Positions 13,687 to 19,627 of a stretch of DNA of 19,627 nt are shown here, piece by piece. Numbering within the stretch: the first letter of the stretch is position 1; the number at the start of each line of letters is the position of its first letter. Source of the stretch: Roseovarius sp. (GTDB lineage: Bacteria; Pseudomonadota; Alphaproteobacteria; Rhodobacterales; Rhodobacteraceae); NCBI GenBank assembly GCA_007125415.1, contig SLDH01000109.1, positions 1 to 19,627 of the forward strand, given 5' to 3'. The notes under the pieces were generated by a model. The model saw only the letters and a program-made list of their open reading frames with translations, was not told where the DNA came from and made no database searches. A program made the position numbers and the translations under genes.

Positions 13687-14684
13687 ATCCGCTCCTTGCG
13701 CAGCTTGAGGATCAGATGCAGGAAGAGCGGCGCGCCGACGATGGCCGTGAGCACCCCGAGCTTCAGGTCGCGCTCGGGCAGGATCAGGCGCACGGCGATA
13801 TCCGCCAGGAGCAGCATGACAGCGCCACCCAGCGCCGAGGCCCAGAGCAGGCTGGAGGGCCGGGCCCCCACCAGCGGCCGCAGGATATGCGGCACCACAA
13901 GCCCGACAAATCCGATGGCCCCGGCCACGGCCGTGCCGGCGCCCACCACGCAGGCCGTGCCGATGACGAGCATCAGCCGCAGGCGGGTGAGGCGGATGCC
14001 CATGGCTTGCGCCGCATCCTCGCCCAGTGTCAGCGCATCGAGCCCCCGGCCCAGCCCCGCGAGCAGCGCCCAGCCCAGGACCATCAGCGGCAGGGCCAGC
14101 CAGACATGGGTCATCGAACGATCAGCCAGCGAGCCCATCATCCAGAAGACGATCTCGCTTGCGGCAAAGGGATTGGGCGAGAGGTTCAGCACCAGCGAGG
14201 TCAGCGCGGCCGCGAGCGCCGAGACAGCGATGCCCGCAAGGATCAGCGTGAGCGAGGTGCCGCGTGGTCCGGCCAGCGCCATCACCAGCAGCACGCTGAT
14301 CAGCGCGCCGGCGAGTGCGGCAAGCGGCAGGCCGAGGGCGAAGCTGGCTGCAAGACCTGTCTGGATGGCGAGCACCGCGCCGAGCGCTGCCGAGCCCGAC
14401 ACGCCGATCAGCCCCGGCTCGGCCAGCGGGTTGCGCAGATAGCCCTGCATCGCCGCCCCCGCAAGGCCGAGGCTTGCGCCGATCATCACCGCGAGGAGCG
14501 CGCGCGGCAGCCGAATCTCGCGCATGACAAGGGCCATCGGGCTTTCCCCGCCGGCAAAAAGCGCCGAGAGGCTATCGCCGAGGCTCATCCGCGCCGGGCC
14601 GATCAGCATGGAGGCGCAGAAAAGCACGAGGGTCGCCGCGATCAGCGGCAGCATCACCCGCGTCATGGTGTTGCTGCGGGTCAT
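13683..14684 (-). CDS. btuC: Corrinoid ABC transporter permease (FecCD/BtuC family)
   Basis: This 333-residue, very hydrophobic protein has about nine to ten predicted transmembrane helices, the type II importer fold of BtuC. Family hallmarks are REIRLPRALLAVMIGASLGL with AGAAMQGYLRNPLAEPGLIG following (about residues 56-95). There is also the cytoplasmic coupling segment near LGEDAAQAMGI (about 216-226), and GAIGFVGLVVPHILR before a conserved (V)GAR (about 260-280). It would form the homodimeric channel served by the ATPase and the binding protein. Both ends overlap neighbouring genes by four bases. ATG 14684 is chosen; an in-frame ATG six codons in is an alternative. Confidence 0.93.
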   Translation of the reverse strand: MTRSNTMTRVMLPLIAATLVLFCASMLIGPARMSLGDSLSALFAGGESPMALVMREIRLPRALLAVMIGASLGLAGAAMQGYLRNPLAEPGLIGVSGSAALGAVLAIQTGLAASFALGLPLAALAGALISVLLVMALAGPRGTSLTLILAGIAVSALAAALTSLVLNLSPNPFAASEIVFWMMGSLADRSMTHVWLALPLMVLGWALLAGLGRGLDALTLGEDAAQAMGIRLTRLRLMLVIGTACVVGAGTAVAGAIGFVGLVVPHILRPLVGARPSSLLWASALGGAVMLLLADIAVRLILPERDLKLGVLTAIVGAPLFLHLILKLRKERI

Positions 14685-15562
14685 TGCGCGGCGCTTGCCA
14701 TCTCGCGGCGCACTTCCGCCAGCCGCTCGGCGGCGCGCAGCACGAAGGGCGTTCCGCAGACCCAGTCATGATCGGTTACCGTGGTGGAGGCGCTGTTGCC
14801 GTTGAGCGCCATGACAGCCGGGTGCTGCATCACATCCTCGGCGCGCGAGCCGCCGGGATAGGGCCGCGTGGTGATGACGAGGTCGGGCTCGCTGAGCGCC
14901 AGCACCTCGAGCGGCATCTTCATGCCCCACTCATAGCCCGCGGCCACCGCCGCATTGCTGAAACCGGCAAGCTCGAGGATGTCATTGGCCAGAGACTGCT
15001 CGCCCGAGGTATAGCCATTGGCATAATAGAGCATGGCGCTGGGGCGCTCGCCGCGCTCTTCTTCCAGCGCCGCACGCCGCGCATCGAAATCGGCGATCAG
15101 ATGGGCCGCAGCCGTTTGCCGGTGCAGCACCTCGCCCATCTTCGCGATCTGGTCGCGCACACCGTCGAGCGACGAGGTGATGTCAAAGCGCACCACCGGA
15201 ATGCCGAGGCCTTCCAGCATCCTGACGGTATGGCTCGGGGTGAAGGTCCCGGCCAGCACCAGATCGGGGCGCAGCATATACACCTCTTCGGCCTGACCGA
15301 AATTCCTGATGTAGGCTCGCGCCTCTTCCGCCATGGGCGAGACCTGCTGATCAAAGGCGATGCGCGACACCGAAAGAAGCTGCCCTTCGCCTGCCAGCAT
15401 CATCGCCAGTTGATCGGTGCAGAGGTTGATCGAGACGACGCGCTGAGGCGCGGCGGAGGGCGCATCGGCAAGCGCCGCCCCGCCAAAGGACAGCGCCACG
15501 CACGCCACCACGGCGCGCGCGGCCGTTCCTATCCGGTCAGAAGCTCGCACGGACCCCCACAT
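14681..15562 (-). CDS. btuF: Periplasmic corrinoid-binding protein (BtuF-like)
   Basis: This class III substrate-binding protein would deliver corrinoid from the periplasm to the BtuC channel. A signal peptide with hydrophobic core AARAVVACVALSFGGAALA is followed by the mature start DAPSAAPQRVVSINLCTDQLAMMLA. The body shows the two-lobe pattern linked by a helix, including RPDLVLAGTFTP, MLEGLGIPVVRFD and LALSEPDLVITTRPYPGGSRAEDVMQHP. The start is uncertain: ATG 15562 and GTG 15550 both overlap the 3' end of btuB, and a more distant in-frame ATG at 15616 would only lengthen the N-terminus. Its stop overlaps the permease start by four bases. Haem- or siderophore-binding paralogues are excluded by operon context only. 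Confidence 0.88.
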   Translation of the reverse strand: MWGSVRASDRIGTAARAVVACVALSFGGAALADAPSAAPQRVVSINLCTDQLAMMLAGEGQLLSVSRIAFDQQVSPMAEEARAYIRNFGQAEEVYMLRPDLVLAGTFTPSHTVRMLEGLGIPVVRFDITSSLDGVRDQIAKMGEVLHRQTAAAHLIADFDARRAALEEERGERPSAMLYYANGYTSGEQSLANDILELAGFSNAAVAAGYEWGMKMPLEVLALSEPDLVITTRPYPGGSRAEDVMQHPAVMALNGNSASTTVTDHDWVCGTPFVLRAAERLAEVRREMASAAQ

Positions 15563-17369
15563 AGGCCGCGCGCCCCGGCTGGTTGAAGCCGCCTGCTGTC
15601 TCGTAATCTTCGTCAAAGAGGTTCTCGACCCTGAGGTAAAGTTCTGCCCTGTCGCTCACAGTATAGGAAAGGCCCGCGCCCACCACCGTGTAATCACCCA
15701 CCTTGTTATCCGGCGGCGCGAAGGGGCTCGGCTTCACGTTTGCCACATGGCGCGCGTCGAAATAGCCCGAAAGCCTGTCGGAAAATTGCGCGGACAGGCC
15801 AAGCACCGTGTCGTGCTTGGGCGTGCGGGTCAGGCGCTCCCCGTCGGTCTTGGCGCTGGTGAAGGTATAGGCCCCGTAGATGGACAGGGATGGGTTGATG
15901 GCATACTCGCCCGAAAGCTCCACACCCCGCGACTTGGTCTTGCCCGATACCTGATTGTAGCAGCCAAAGCCGCTGTTACAGGCCGTGGCCGCACCATCGA
16001 AGTCGATCAGATCGTCGATCTCGGTGTAGAAAAACGTCGCCCGGAGGTATCCCAGATCGCCAAGCGTTCGCTCAACCCCCAACTCGTAACTGATGCTGGT
16101 TTCGGGCTTGAGGTTCGGGTCGCCGAAACTGGAAAACCGCTCGAAAAGCGAAGGCGCGCGATAGCCTGTGCCGATAACTGCGCGAAAGGCCAGATCCTCC
16201 ACGGGCCGCCAGACTGCCGCGATGCGACCCGTGGTCTCGCCGCCGAAATCCGAATTGTCATCATAGCGCAGCGCGGCCGATATATCGAATTGCGCCGTCG
16301 GGCTCAGGAGCAGTTCTGCCACATAGGATGTGGTCTTTTCCGAGCCCTGGGTCACGCCGGAATCGATCTCTTCCCGCTCATGTTCGATGCCGAAGTTGAG
16401 AACCGTCATCGGGTTCAACCCGGCACTGCCGGTGTAGGAATAGGTCTGCCTGTCGCCCTGAAAGCGCGTGGTGGCACCTCCGGGGTCTTTACGGTCGATG
16501 TCGTAATAGCCGTAGCTGAACTCATGGGTCACGGCGCCGGTCTGCCAGTTGGCGAAGACACGCGCGCCCCGCTCTGTCGAGAAGATCTCGCCGGTAAAAT
16601 CATTGGCAAAGCTGCTGCGGTCGATCTCCACATCGCCATCGCGGTAATAGAGCGCGCCGCCCAGTGTCAGCGTGTCGGTGAGGTCGTATTCACCGGTCAG
16701 AACGACGGTGGTTTGTTCGAACCCGTCCTTTTCGGTGTTGAAGCTTTGCGCCGATATGCCGTCGGTTTCGACATAGCCATAGCTGAGCGCCACCTTGCCC
16801 CGCTCGCCCTTGTAGCCGACGCTGAGCGAGCCTGAATAGGTGTCGAAACTGCCCGCCTCCACCTGCGCCTGCCCTGAAAACCCGAGCTTCGTTGGCTGGA
16901 ACGTGGTGATGTTGACGACACCGCCGATCGCCTCGGAGCCGTAGAGCGCCGATTGCGAGCCTTTCAGAAGCTCGATCCGGTCCACACCCGCTGCGGTGAA
17001 CCCGCCGAAGTTGAACTGGTTCTGCGTGCCCGATGGGTCCATCACGTTGATCCCGTTGATGCGCACCGTGACATAGCGCGCGGGCAGGCCCCGCACCTGA
17101 AGGCCGGCGAGCGCGCCGAGCCCGCCATTCGAGGTGAGGTTGACGCCCGGCAGACGCACCAGACGGTCGATCACGCGGTTGTCATTGCCACCGGCATCGC
17201 GCCCCTCGAGCACCTCAACGGTAGCACCGGTCCGGCCCCGTTCGACAGGGGAAAGGCTGGTCGAGAGCACGATCTGCCCCAGATCGAACAATTCGCCTTC
17301 CTGAGCGAGGGCAGGGGCTGCGATGAGAGATGTTGTGGTCAGTAGAGCGGCAAGAGCGCGCTGTGTCAT
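15537..17369 (-). CDS. btuB: TonB-dependent corrinoid receptor (BtuB-like)
   Basis: This 610-residue outer-membrane beta-barrel is energised by TonB. It has a signal peptide (residues 1-22, ending PALAQ), a TonB-box region around LGQIVLST (30-37) and a plug domain of roughly residues 45-150 (VIDRLVRLPGVNLTSNGGLG, VRINGINVMDPSG, VDRIELLKGSQSALYGSEAIGGVVNI). A barrel of alternating strands follows, ending AAYVGVRASF with the terminal Phe expected by the insertion machinery. Length matches E. coli BtuB. It is the first gene after a cobalamin riboswitch, which identifies the ligand class. GGAGG at 17378-17382 lies eight bases before the ATG. Its 3' end overlaps the start region of the binding-protein gene. 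Confidence 0.95.
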   Translation of the reverse strand: MTQRALAALLTTTSLIAAPALAQEGELFDLGQIVLSTSLSPVERGRTGATVEVLEGRDAGGNDNRVIDRLVRLPGVNLTSNGGLGALAGLQVRGLPARYVTVRINGINVMDPSGTQNQFNFGGFTAAGVDRIELLKGSQSALYGSEAIGGVVNITTFQPTKLGFSGQAQVEAGSFDTYSGSLSVGYKGERGKVALSYGYVETDGISAQSFNTEKDGFEQTTVVLTGEYDLTDTLTLGGALYYRDGDVEIDRSSFANDFTGEIFSTERGARVFANWQTGAVTHEFSYGYYDIDRKDPGGATTRFQGDRQTYSYTGSAGLNPMTVLNFGIEHEREEIDSGVTQGSEKTTSYVAELLLSPTAQFDISAALRYDDNSDFGGETTGRIAAVWRPVEDLAFRAVIGTGYRAPSLFERFSSFGDPNLKPETSISYELGVERTLGDLGYLRATFFYTEIDDLIDFDGAATACNSGFGCYNQVSGKTKSRGVELSGEYAINPSLSIYGAYTFTSAKTDGERLTRTPKHDTVLGLSAQFSDRLSGYFDARHVANVKPSPFAPPDNKVGDYTVVGAGLSYTVSDRAELYLRVENLFDEDYETAGGFNQPGRAAYVGVRASF

Positions 17370-17377
17370 GATGTGAT

Positions 17378-17434
17378 CCTCCGTCCGCTGATATCAGCGG
17401 GAGCCTGTGACAGGCTGACGGAGATCGGACTCCG
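17378..17434 (-). promoter_or_regulatory. Riboswitch expression platform with anti-ribosome-binding-site stem
   Basis: In RNA sense (minus strand) the order is CGGAG (17434-17430), CTCCGTC (17423-17417), hairpin AGCCTG-TCA-CAGGCT (17416-17402), palindrome CCGCTGATATCAGCGG (17400-17385), then GACGGAGG (17385-17378) containing the ribosome-binding site. CTCCGTC can pair either with the upstream CGGAG, leaving the site free, or with GACGGAG, hiding it. This predicts translational control of btuB. The pairings are seen in sequence; the ligand-dependent choice is inferred. Confidence 0.6.
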
Positions 17435-17507
17435 CCAGCGGTGCAAAATGCCACCACGACGGAAGAATCCGTTATCCACGACGCGCCCCGCGCCCGGATA
17501 GGGTGAT

Positions 17508-17695
17508 CACTTCGGCAGGTCTCCTGACTTGCGGGTCAATGCTTGGCCGGGTCTTCCCACCGCTTTCGCGGCAGTGACGTTGTCCGGCTTCGCTCTCCGC
17601 CTACAGTTGCGGGGGCAGTCGCGGAATTGCTCGGGTATGCCCGAACGCACCACGTTCCCTATTATCCAGACGCTGATAACGCCCGGACCGAAGCG
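17508..17695 (-). promoter_or_regulatory. Cobalamin riboswitch (AdoCbl-type aptamer) upstream of btuB
   Basis: On the minus strand the conserved core elements occur in order: ATAATAGGGAACGTGGTG near 17665-17648, CCCCGCAACTGTAGGCGGAG (around 17615-17597), GAAGCCGGACAACGTCACTG, GTGGGAAGACCC, and the B12 box AGTCAGGAGACCTGCC (around 17530-17515). The P1 stem closes with CGCTTCGG (17695-17688) and CCGAAGTG (17515-17508), one G-U pair included. High adenosylcobalamin should lower expression of the uptake operon. The btuB start is 138 bases beyond the aptamer. Confidence 0.95.
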
Positions 17696-17705
17696 GTATC
17701 AGCGT
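17670..17705. repeat. Inverted repeat flanking the riboswitch P1 5' strand
   Basis: ACGCTGATA (17670-17678) and TATCAGCGT (17697-17705) are perfect nine-base inverted arms. The 18 bases between them include the 5' strand of P1. The arm octamer CGCTGATA recurs inside the palindrome CCGCTGATATCAGCGG at 17385-17400, next to the btuB ribosome-binding site. Confidence 0.6.
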
Positions 17706-17722
17706 TAGACCGAATCACTCTT

Positions 17723-17769
17723 GAAGAAAAGAAAAATCGGCAGGCCGCGCCCTTGACCCGGCGCGGGCC
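17723..17769 (-). terminator. Intrinsic terminator of the membrane winged-helix operon
   Basis: In minus-strand sense, GGCCCGCGCC (17769-17760) pairs with GGCGCGGCC (17751-17743) with one bulged C, around an eight-base loop. After TGCCGA comes a U-rich run ATTTTTCTTTTCTTC ending near 17723. It begins six bases after the stop of the winged-helix gene and lies upstream of the riboswitch, so it should insulate the two transcripts. Confidence 0.65.
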
Positions 17770-17774
17770 ATGGC

Positions 17775-18479
17775 TCAGATCATCTTGATCACATCCTTGT
17801 CGATGGCCAGCATGTAGCCCTTGCGCGCGATGTTCTTGACGAGAAGGGCGCTGACCATCTGGTTGCCCAGCGCGTCGCGCAGGCGCTTGATCCGCGTGGC
17901 CCCTGCCGCTTCATCGCAATCGGCGCTGTTGCGGCCCGAGATGACGGCTTCGAGCTCGGCGCCCGAGAGGATATCATCATCCATTCGCGCCTCGGCCAGA
18001 ACAGCCAGTGTCTCCATCGCGGCATCGGTCAGTTGGAAGCCCATATTGTTGAGGTAGACCGTCTTTTCCTCGCGGCTGATCAGAAGGCTGCTGACCTGAA
18101 TGCCCGCCCGCTCGATCTGGGCCATGCGACGATTGAGCGACACCAGCATAACCAGAAAAAAGAGCGCGGCGACCAGCAAGGATGTGGCGAAGACCAGGAG
18201 CACGAAGATCACCATGCGGTAGCTGACCAGTGTTTCGGAGAAGGCGGTGCCGGAGAGGGCGAGGATTTCCAGAAGCCTGATTTCGGCATCCGATGTCAGC
18301 GCATCGTTTTCAACGAAGATCCGCTCTACCCGCGCATTGAACGCGCCGGCATCCGGCAGGTTGAAAAACAGCATCACCGCCGTGAGAACAAGGATCAGGA
18401 CGATGGCCGCAATGCCCCAAAGCACCACCCGCGTGCCCGAGCGGCGCGCCTCAAAGGCAGGGCCGTTTGACTCGCTCAA
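17775..18479 (-). CDS. Two-TM membrane protein with C-terminal OmpR-like winged helix (putative membrane-bound regulator)
   Basis: This 234-residue protein has a first membrane helix at about 18-39 (VVLWGIAAIVLILVLTAVML) and an extracytoplasmic loop at about 40-88. A second helix spans about 89-115 (MVIFVLLVFATSLLVAALFF). A cytoplasmic C-terminus follows. Residues about 132-226 fit the OmpR/PhoB trans_reg_C pattern: SREEKTVYLNNMGFQLTDAA, ILSGAELEAVI, and TRIKRLRDALG with a KNIARKGYMLAI wing. ToxR/CadC regulators carry this domain at the N-terminus; here the order is reversed. It starts with TTG 18479, preceded by AAGGAG nine bases upstream inside the end of the preceding gene, so translation is coupled. 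A role as a one-component transcription regulator is inferred; I do not recognise a named family. Confidence 0.8.
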   Translation of the reverse strand: MSESNGPAFEARRSGTRVVLWGIAAIVLILVLTAVMLFFNLPDAGAFNARVERIFVENDALTSDAEIRLLEILALSGTAFSETLVSYRMVIFVLLVFATSLLVAALFFLVMLVSLNRRMAQIERAGIQVSSLLISREEKTVYLNNMGFQLTDAAMETLAVLAEARMDDDILSGAELEAVISGRNSADCDEAAGATRIKRLRDALGNQMVSALLVKNIARKGYMLAIDKDVIKMI

Positions 18480-18482
18480 ACC

Positions 18483-18722
18483 CTAACTCTCCTTCACTGA
18501 CAGCACCTTGAGCAGGACAAGCCCCTCGCGGGCCAGCTTCTTGCGTAGCTGCGTCTCGGCATTGCTCATGGTGCAGGGGCCGCTGATCTGCGCCACATCG
18601 TAATGCAATTCGAAAGGTGTGTCGCGTTTGGCCTTGTATTCGGCCGCGCAGCTGGCCTGCGCCTGCGCGGCCGTTGCCATGAACAGCATCGGGACAAGGA
18701 AGATGAGACTTGGGCGTGTCAT
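18483..18722 (-). CDS. Small secreted two-cysteine protein, partner of the membrane regulator
   Basis: This is a 79-residue hypothetical protein. Residues 1 to about 22 form a signal peptide (MTRPSLIFLVPMLFMATAAQ, then AQA). The mature part of about 57 residues has C25 and C50, which could form a disulfide in the periplasm, and ends with a charged helix-and-strand RKKLAREGLVLLKVLSVKES. ATG 18722 best places the signal peptide. ATG 18734 and TTG 18758 are possible extensions, and none has a good ribosome-binding site. Its stop lies three bases before the start of the winged-helix gene and contains that gene's ribosome-binding site, so the two are made together. Function is unknown; a sensor or accessory for the neighbour is plausible by analogy with ToxS. 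Confidence 0.7.
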   Translation of the reverse strand: MTRPSLIFLVPMLFMATAAQAQASCAAEYKAKRDTPFELHYDVAQISGPCTMSNAETQLRKKLAREGLVLLKVLSVKES

Positions 18723-18790
18723 GGCCGCGAGCATGCGCGCATCTGCCCGGCTATTCAATAACTGAGGGGCGCCATCGGGGTTGAAGATGA

Positions 18791-18807
18791 GCGCTATCCG
18801 ATAGCGC
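18791..18807. promoter_or_regulatory. 17-bp palindrome in a divergent promoter region
   Basis: GCGCTATC (18791-18798), a central C, and GATAGCGC (18800-18807) form perfect eight-base arms. It lies 68 bases before the signal-peptide start of the small protein gene and 86 bases before the divergent secreted-protein gene. It could be a dimeric operator serving one or both directions, or an RNA hairpin. Which protein binds is unknown. Confidence 0.5.
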
Positions 18808-18893
18808 GGCCCGGTTATTGCCTGTCCGGAAGGGGCCGCAGCATCTTTCCGGCATCAGGTCGATCCCCGCCATCACCCGAAAGGACCAGCCCC

Positions 18894-19382
18894 ATGCATC
18901 GCAAGTTCATTGCCATCATCCTCGCCTCGGCCCTCGCCATTACCGGCCTCAATGCGCGCGCTGCCGCAGCGGGAAACAGCGACGACATTGCCAAATGGAT
19001 CGCAGGTATCGCCACGCTTGCCATCATCGGCGCTGCCATCTCCAACCAGAATGACCGTAAATCGAAACCGCGCAAACAGCATGGCCATGGGCAGAATTAC
19101 CATTGGCAATACAGTGATCAGGGGCAGGGCAACCTGACCCGCGAGAGACGCAAGGCGCGCCACGCTCATGCGCTGCCCGGACGGTGCCGGACCGCTGCCA
19201 CCCTTCAGGGCCATAAGGTGCGCGGCTATTCGGCGCGCTGCCTGCAACGCAGCAATGTCGATATTCGCGCCTTGCCCCGGCATTGTGCGGTGCGCTTTCG
19301 GGACAGGTCGCGCAATCAACCCGTAACGCTGTTTACAAGTTCCTGCCTGCGCCAGCATGGCTACCGCGTCGCGCAGCGTTGA
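18894..19382 (+). CDS. Secreted or membrane-attached protein with duplicated Cys motif
   Basis: This is a 162-residue hypothetical protein. A signal peptide (MHRKFIAIILASALAITGLN, ending ARA near residue 23) is followed by a second hydrophobic stretch at about 34-50 (KWIAGIATLAIIGAAIS) that may anchor it. A basic, His/Gln-rich linker follows (52-93). The C-terminal third holds two imperfect copies of a unit: LPGRC at 94-98 to SARCL at 113-117, and LPRHC at 127-131 to TSSCL at 148-152. This gives C98-C116 and C131-C151, probably two disulfides outside the cytoplasm. The ATG follows AAAGGA by nine bases. Proteins of this pattern recur, from memory, as uncharacterised secreted proteins in Rhodobacteraceae. 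Confidence 0.72.
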   Translation: MHRKFIAIILASALAITGLNARAAAAGNSDDIAKWIAGIATLAIIGAAISNQNDRKSKPRKQHGHGQNYHWQYSDQGQGNLTRERRKARHAHALPGRCRTAATLQGHKVRGYSARCLQRSNVDIRALPRHCAVRFRDRSRNQPVTLFTSSCLRQHGYRVAQR

Positions 19383-19404
19383 GAGTATCCTGTCGAGCAG
19401 GGGG

Positions 19405-19426
19405 GGGGCGGCTTTCGGGCTGCCCC
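19405..19426 (+). terminator. GC-rich hairpin downstream of the secreted Cys-repeat gene
   Basis: GGGGCGGC (19405-19412) pairs with GCTGCCCC (19419-19426), with one G-U, around TTTCGG. It starts 22 bases after the stop codon. The following bases, TTCAAG, are a poor U-tract. The stem begins within a run of nine G residues (19400-19408). Confidence 0.45.
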
Positions 19427-19483
19427 TTCAAGCGCCTTGAGCCGGAAACCTGTTGCGCGCCACGCCTGCCCCACTGTCTCGTC

Positions 19484-19527
19484 CGGGCGCCCAGCCCGGG
19501 CGGCGCCCGACCCTCCCCCCGGGAGGG
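19484..19527. other. Two adjacent strong hairpins near the right edge
   Basis: CGGGCGCC (19484-19491) pairs with GGCGCCCG (19502-19509) around a ten-base loop that contains CCCGGG. Next, CCCTCCC (19511-19517) pairs with GGGAGGG (19521-19527) around CCC. No coding frame here is convincing. They may end a gene arriving on the minus strand from beyond the window. Confidence 0.4.
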
Positions 19528-19627
19528 CGCATGGCGACGTTGCAAAAAGCATGACGGTCAAAGCGGCTTGGCTGCCATAAAGCAGAGTCGCCCTAGCGGA
19601 CCTAGGCGCCCACCCAGGGTGGGGCGC

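Noticed and set aside
13306..14442. Plus-strand open frames opposite the corrinoid ABC genes (also 13716-14771)
   Set aside because: They are antisense to the well-supported btuC and btuD genes, with Gln/Arg/Ala-rich low-complexity translations.
17543..17788. Plus-strand frame of 81 codons over the riboswitch
   Set aside because: It is antisense to the conserved aptamer core and the terminator, which explain the sequence conservation.
19361..19561. Minus-strand frame of 66 codons at the right edge
   Set aside because: It overlaps the end of the secreted-protein gene, starts from TTG with no ribosome-binding site, and runs through the hairpin cluster; its composition is Pro/Gly/Arg-rich.

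Overview
The window is GC-rich and gene-dense. It looks like a chromosome segment of an alphaproteobacterium of the Rhodobacteraceae (Roseobacter group). This assignment rests on recognisable protein families: an Mcl1-type malyl-CoA/beta-methylmalyl-CoA lyase, a GT14 glycosyltransferase with a long Rhodobacterales-type C-terminal extension, a DgcN/DgcA pair, CbiZ-type corrinoid remodelling, and a short intergenic repeat present in five copies. I see no insertion sequence, phage gene, CRISPR array, rRNA or tRNA.

Layout. 1-103 (+) is the tail of a probable P1-family peptidase. 219-2185 (-) holds a GT14 glycosyltransferase followed by a HIT protein. 2337-3155 (+) is a divergent sulfotransferase, so the pair may make and sulfate a surface glycan (inference). 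3156-3498 is a convergent gap with hairpins and two repeat copies. 3499-5126 (-) is nth followed by an adenosine-kinase-like PfkB kinase. 5221-6072 (+) is an AraC-HTH/methylguanine methyltransferase fusion, so two DNA-repair genes diverge from a 94-bp gap. 6198-8091 (+) carries a glycine-zipper/OmpA lipoprotein and two cupin genes. 8098-9054 (-) is mcl1.

9375-12280 (+) is a compact D-amino-acid operon: dgcN, dgcA and a D-amino-acid aminotransferase. It is preceded by a palindrome that overlaps a plausible -10 box. The likely logic is that D-amino acids are transaminated to D-glutamate, N-acetylated by DgcN and inverted by DgcA to the L series.

12284-17695 (-) is a cobalamin-riboswitch-controlled operon ordered riboswitch-btuB-btuF-btuC-btuD-cbiZ, with four-base or longer overlaps between all genes. 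It covers outer-membrane uptake, periplasmic binding, inner-membrane import and amidohydrolytic remodelling of corrinoids. The leader shows an unusually legible set of competing stems around the btuB ribosome-binding site.

17775-18722 (-) is a two-gene unit: a small secreted two-cysteine protein and a two-TM membrane protein ending in an OmpR-like winged helix. A 17-bp palindrome separates it from a divergent secreted protein with a duplicated cysteine motif (18894-19382, +). This ToxR/S-like arrangement, with the DNA-binding domain at the C-terminus, is the best candidate here for something undescribed. The right edge (19383-19627) is noncoding as far as I can tell and holds GC-rich hairpins.
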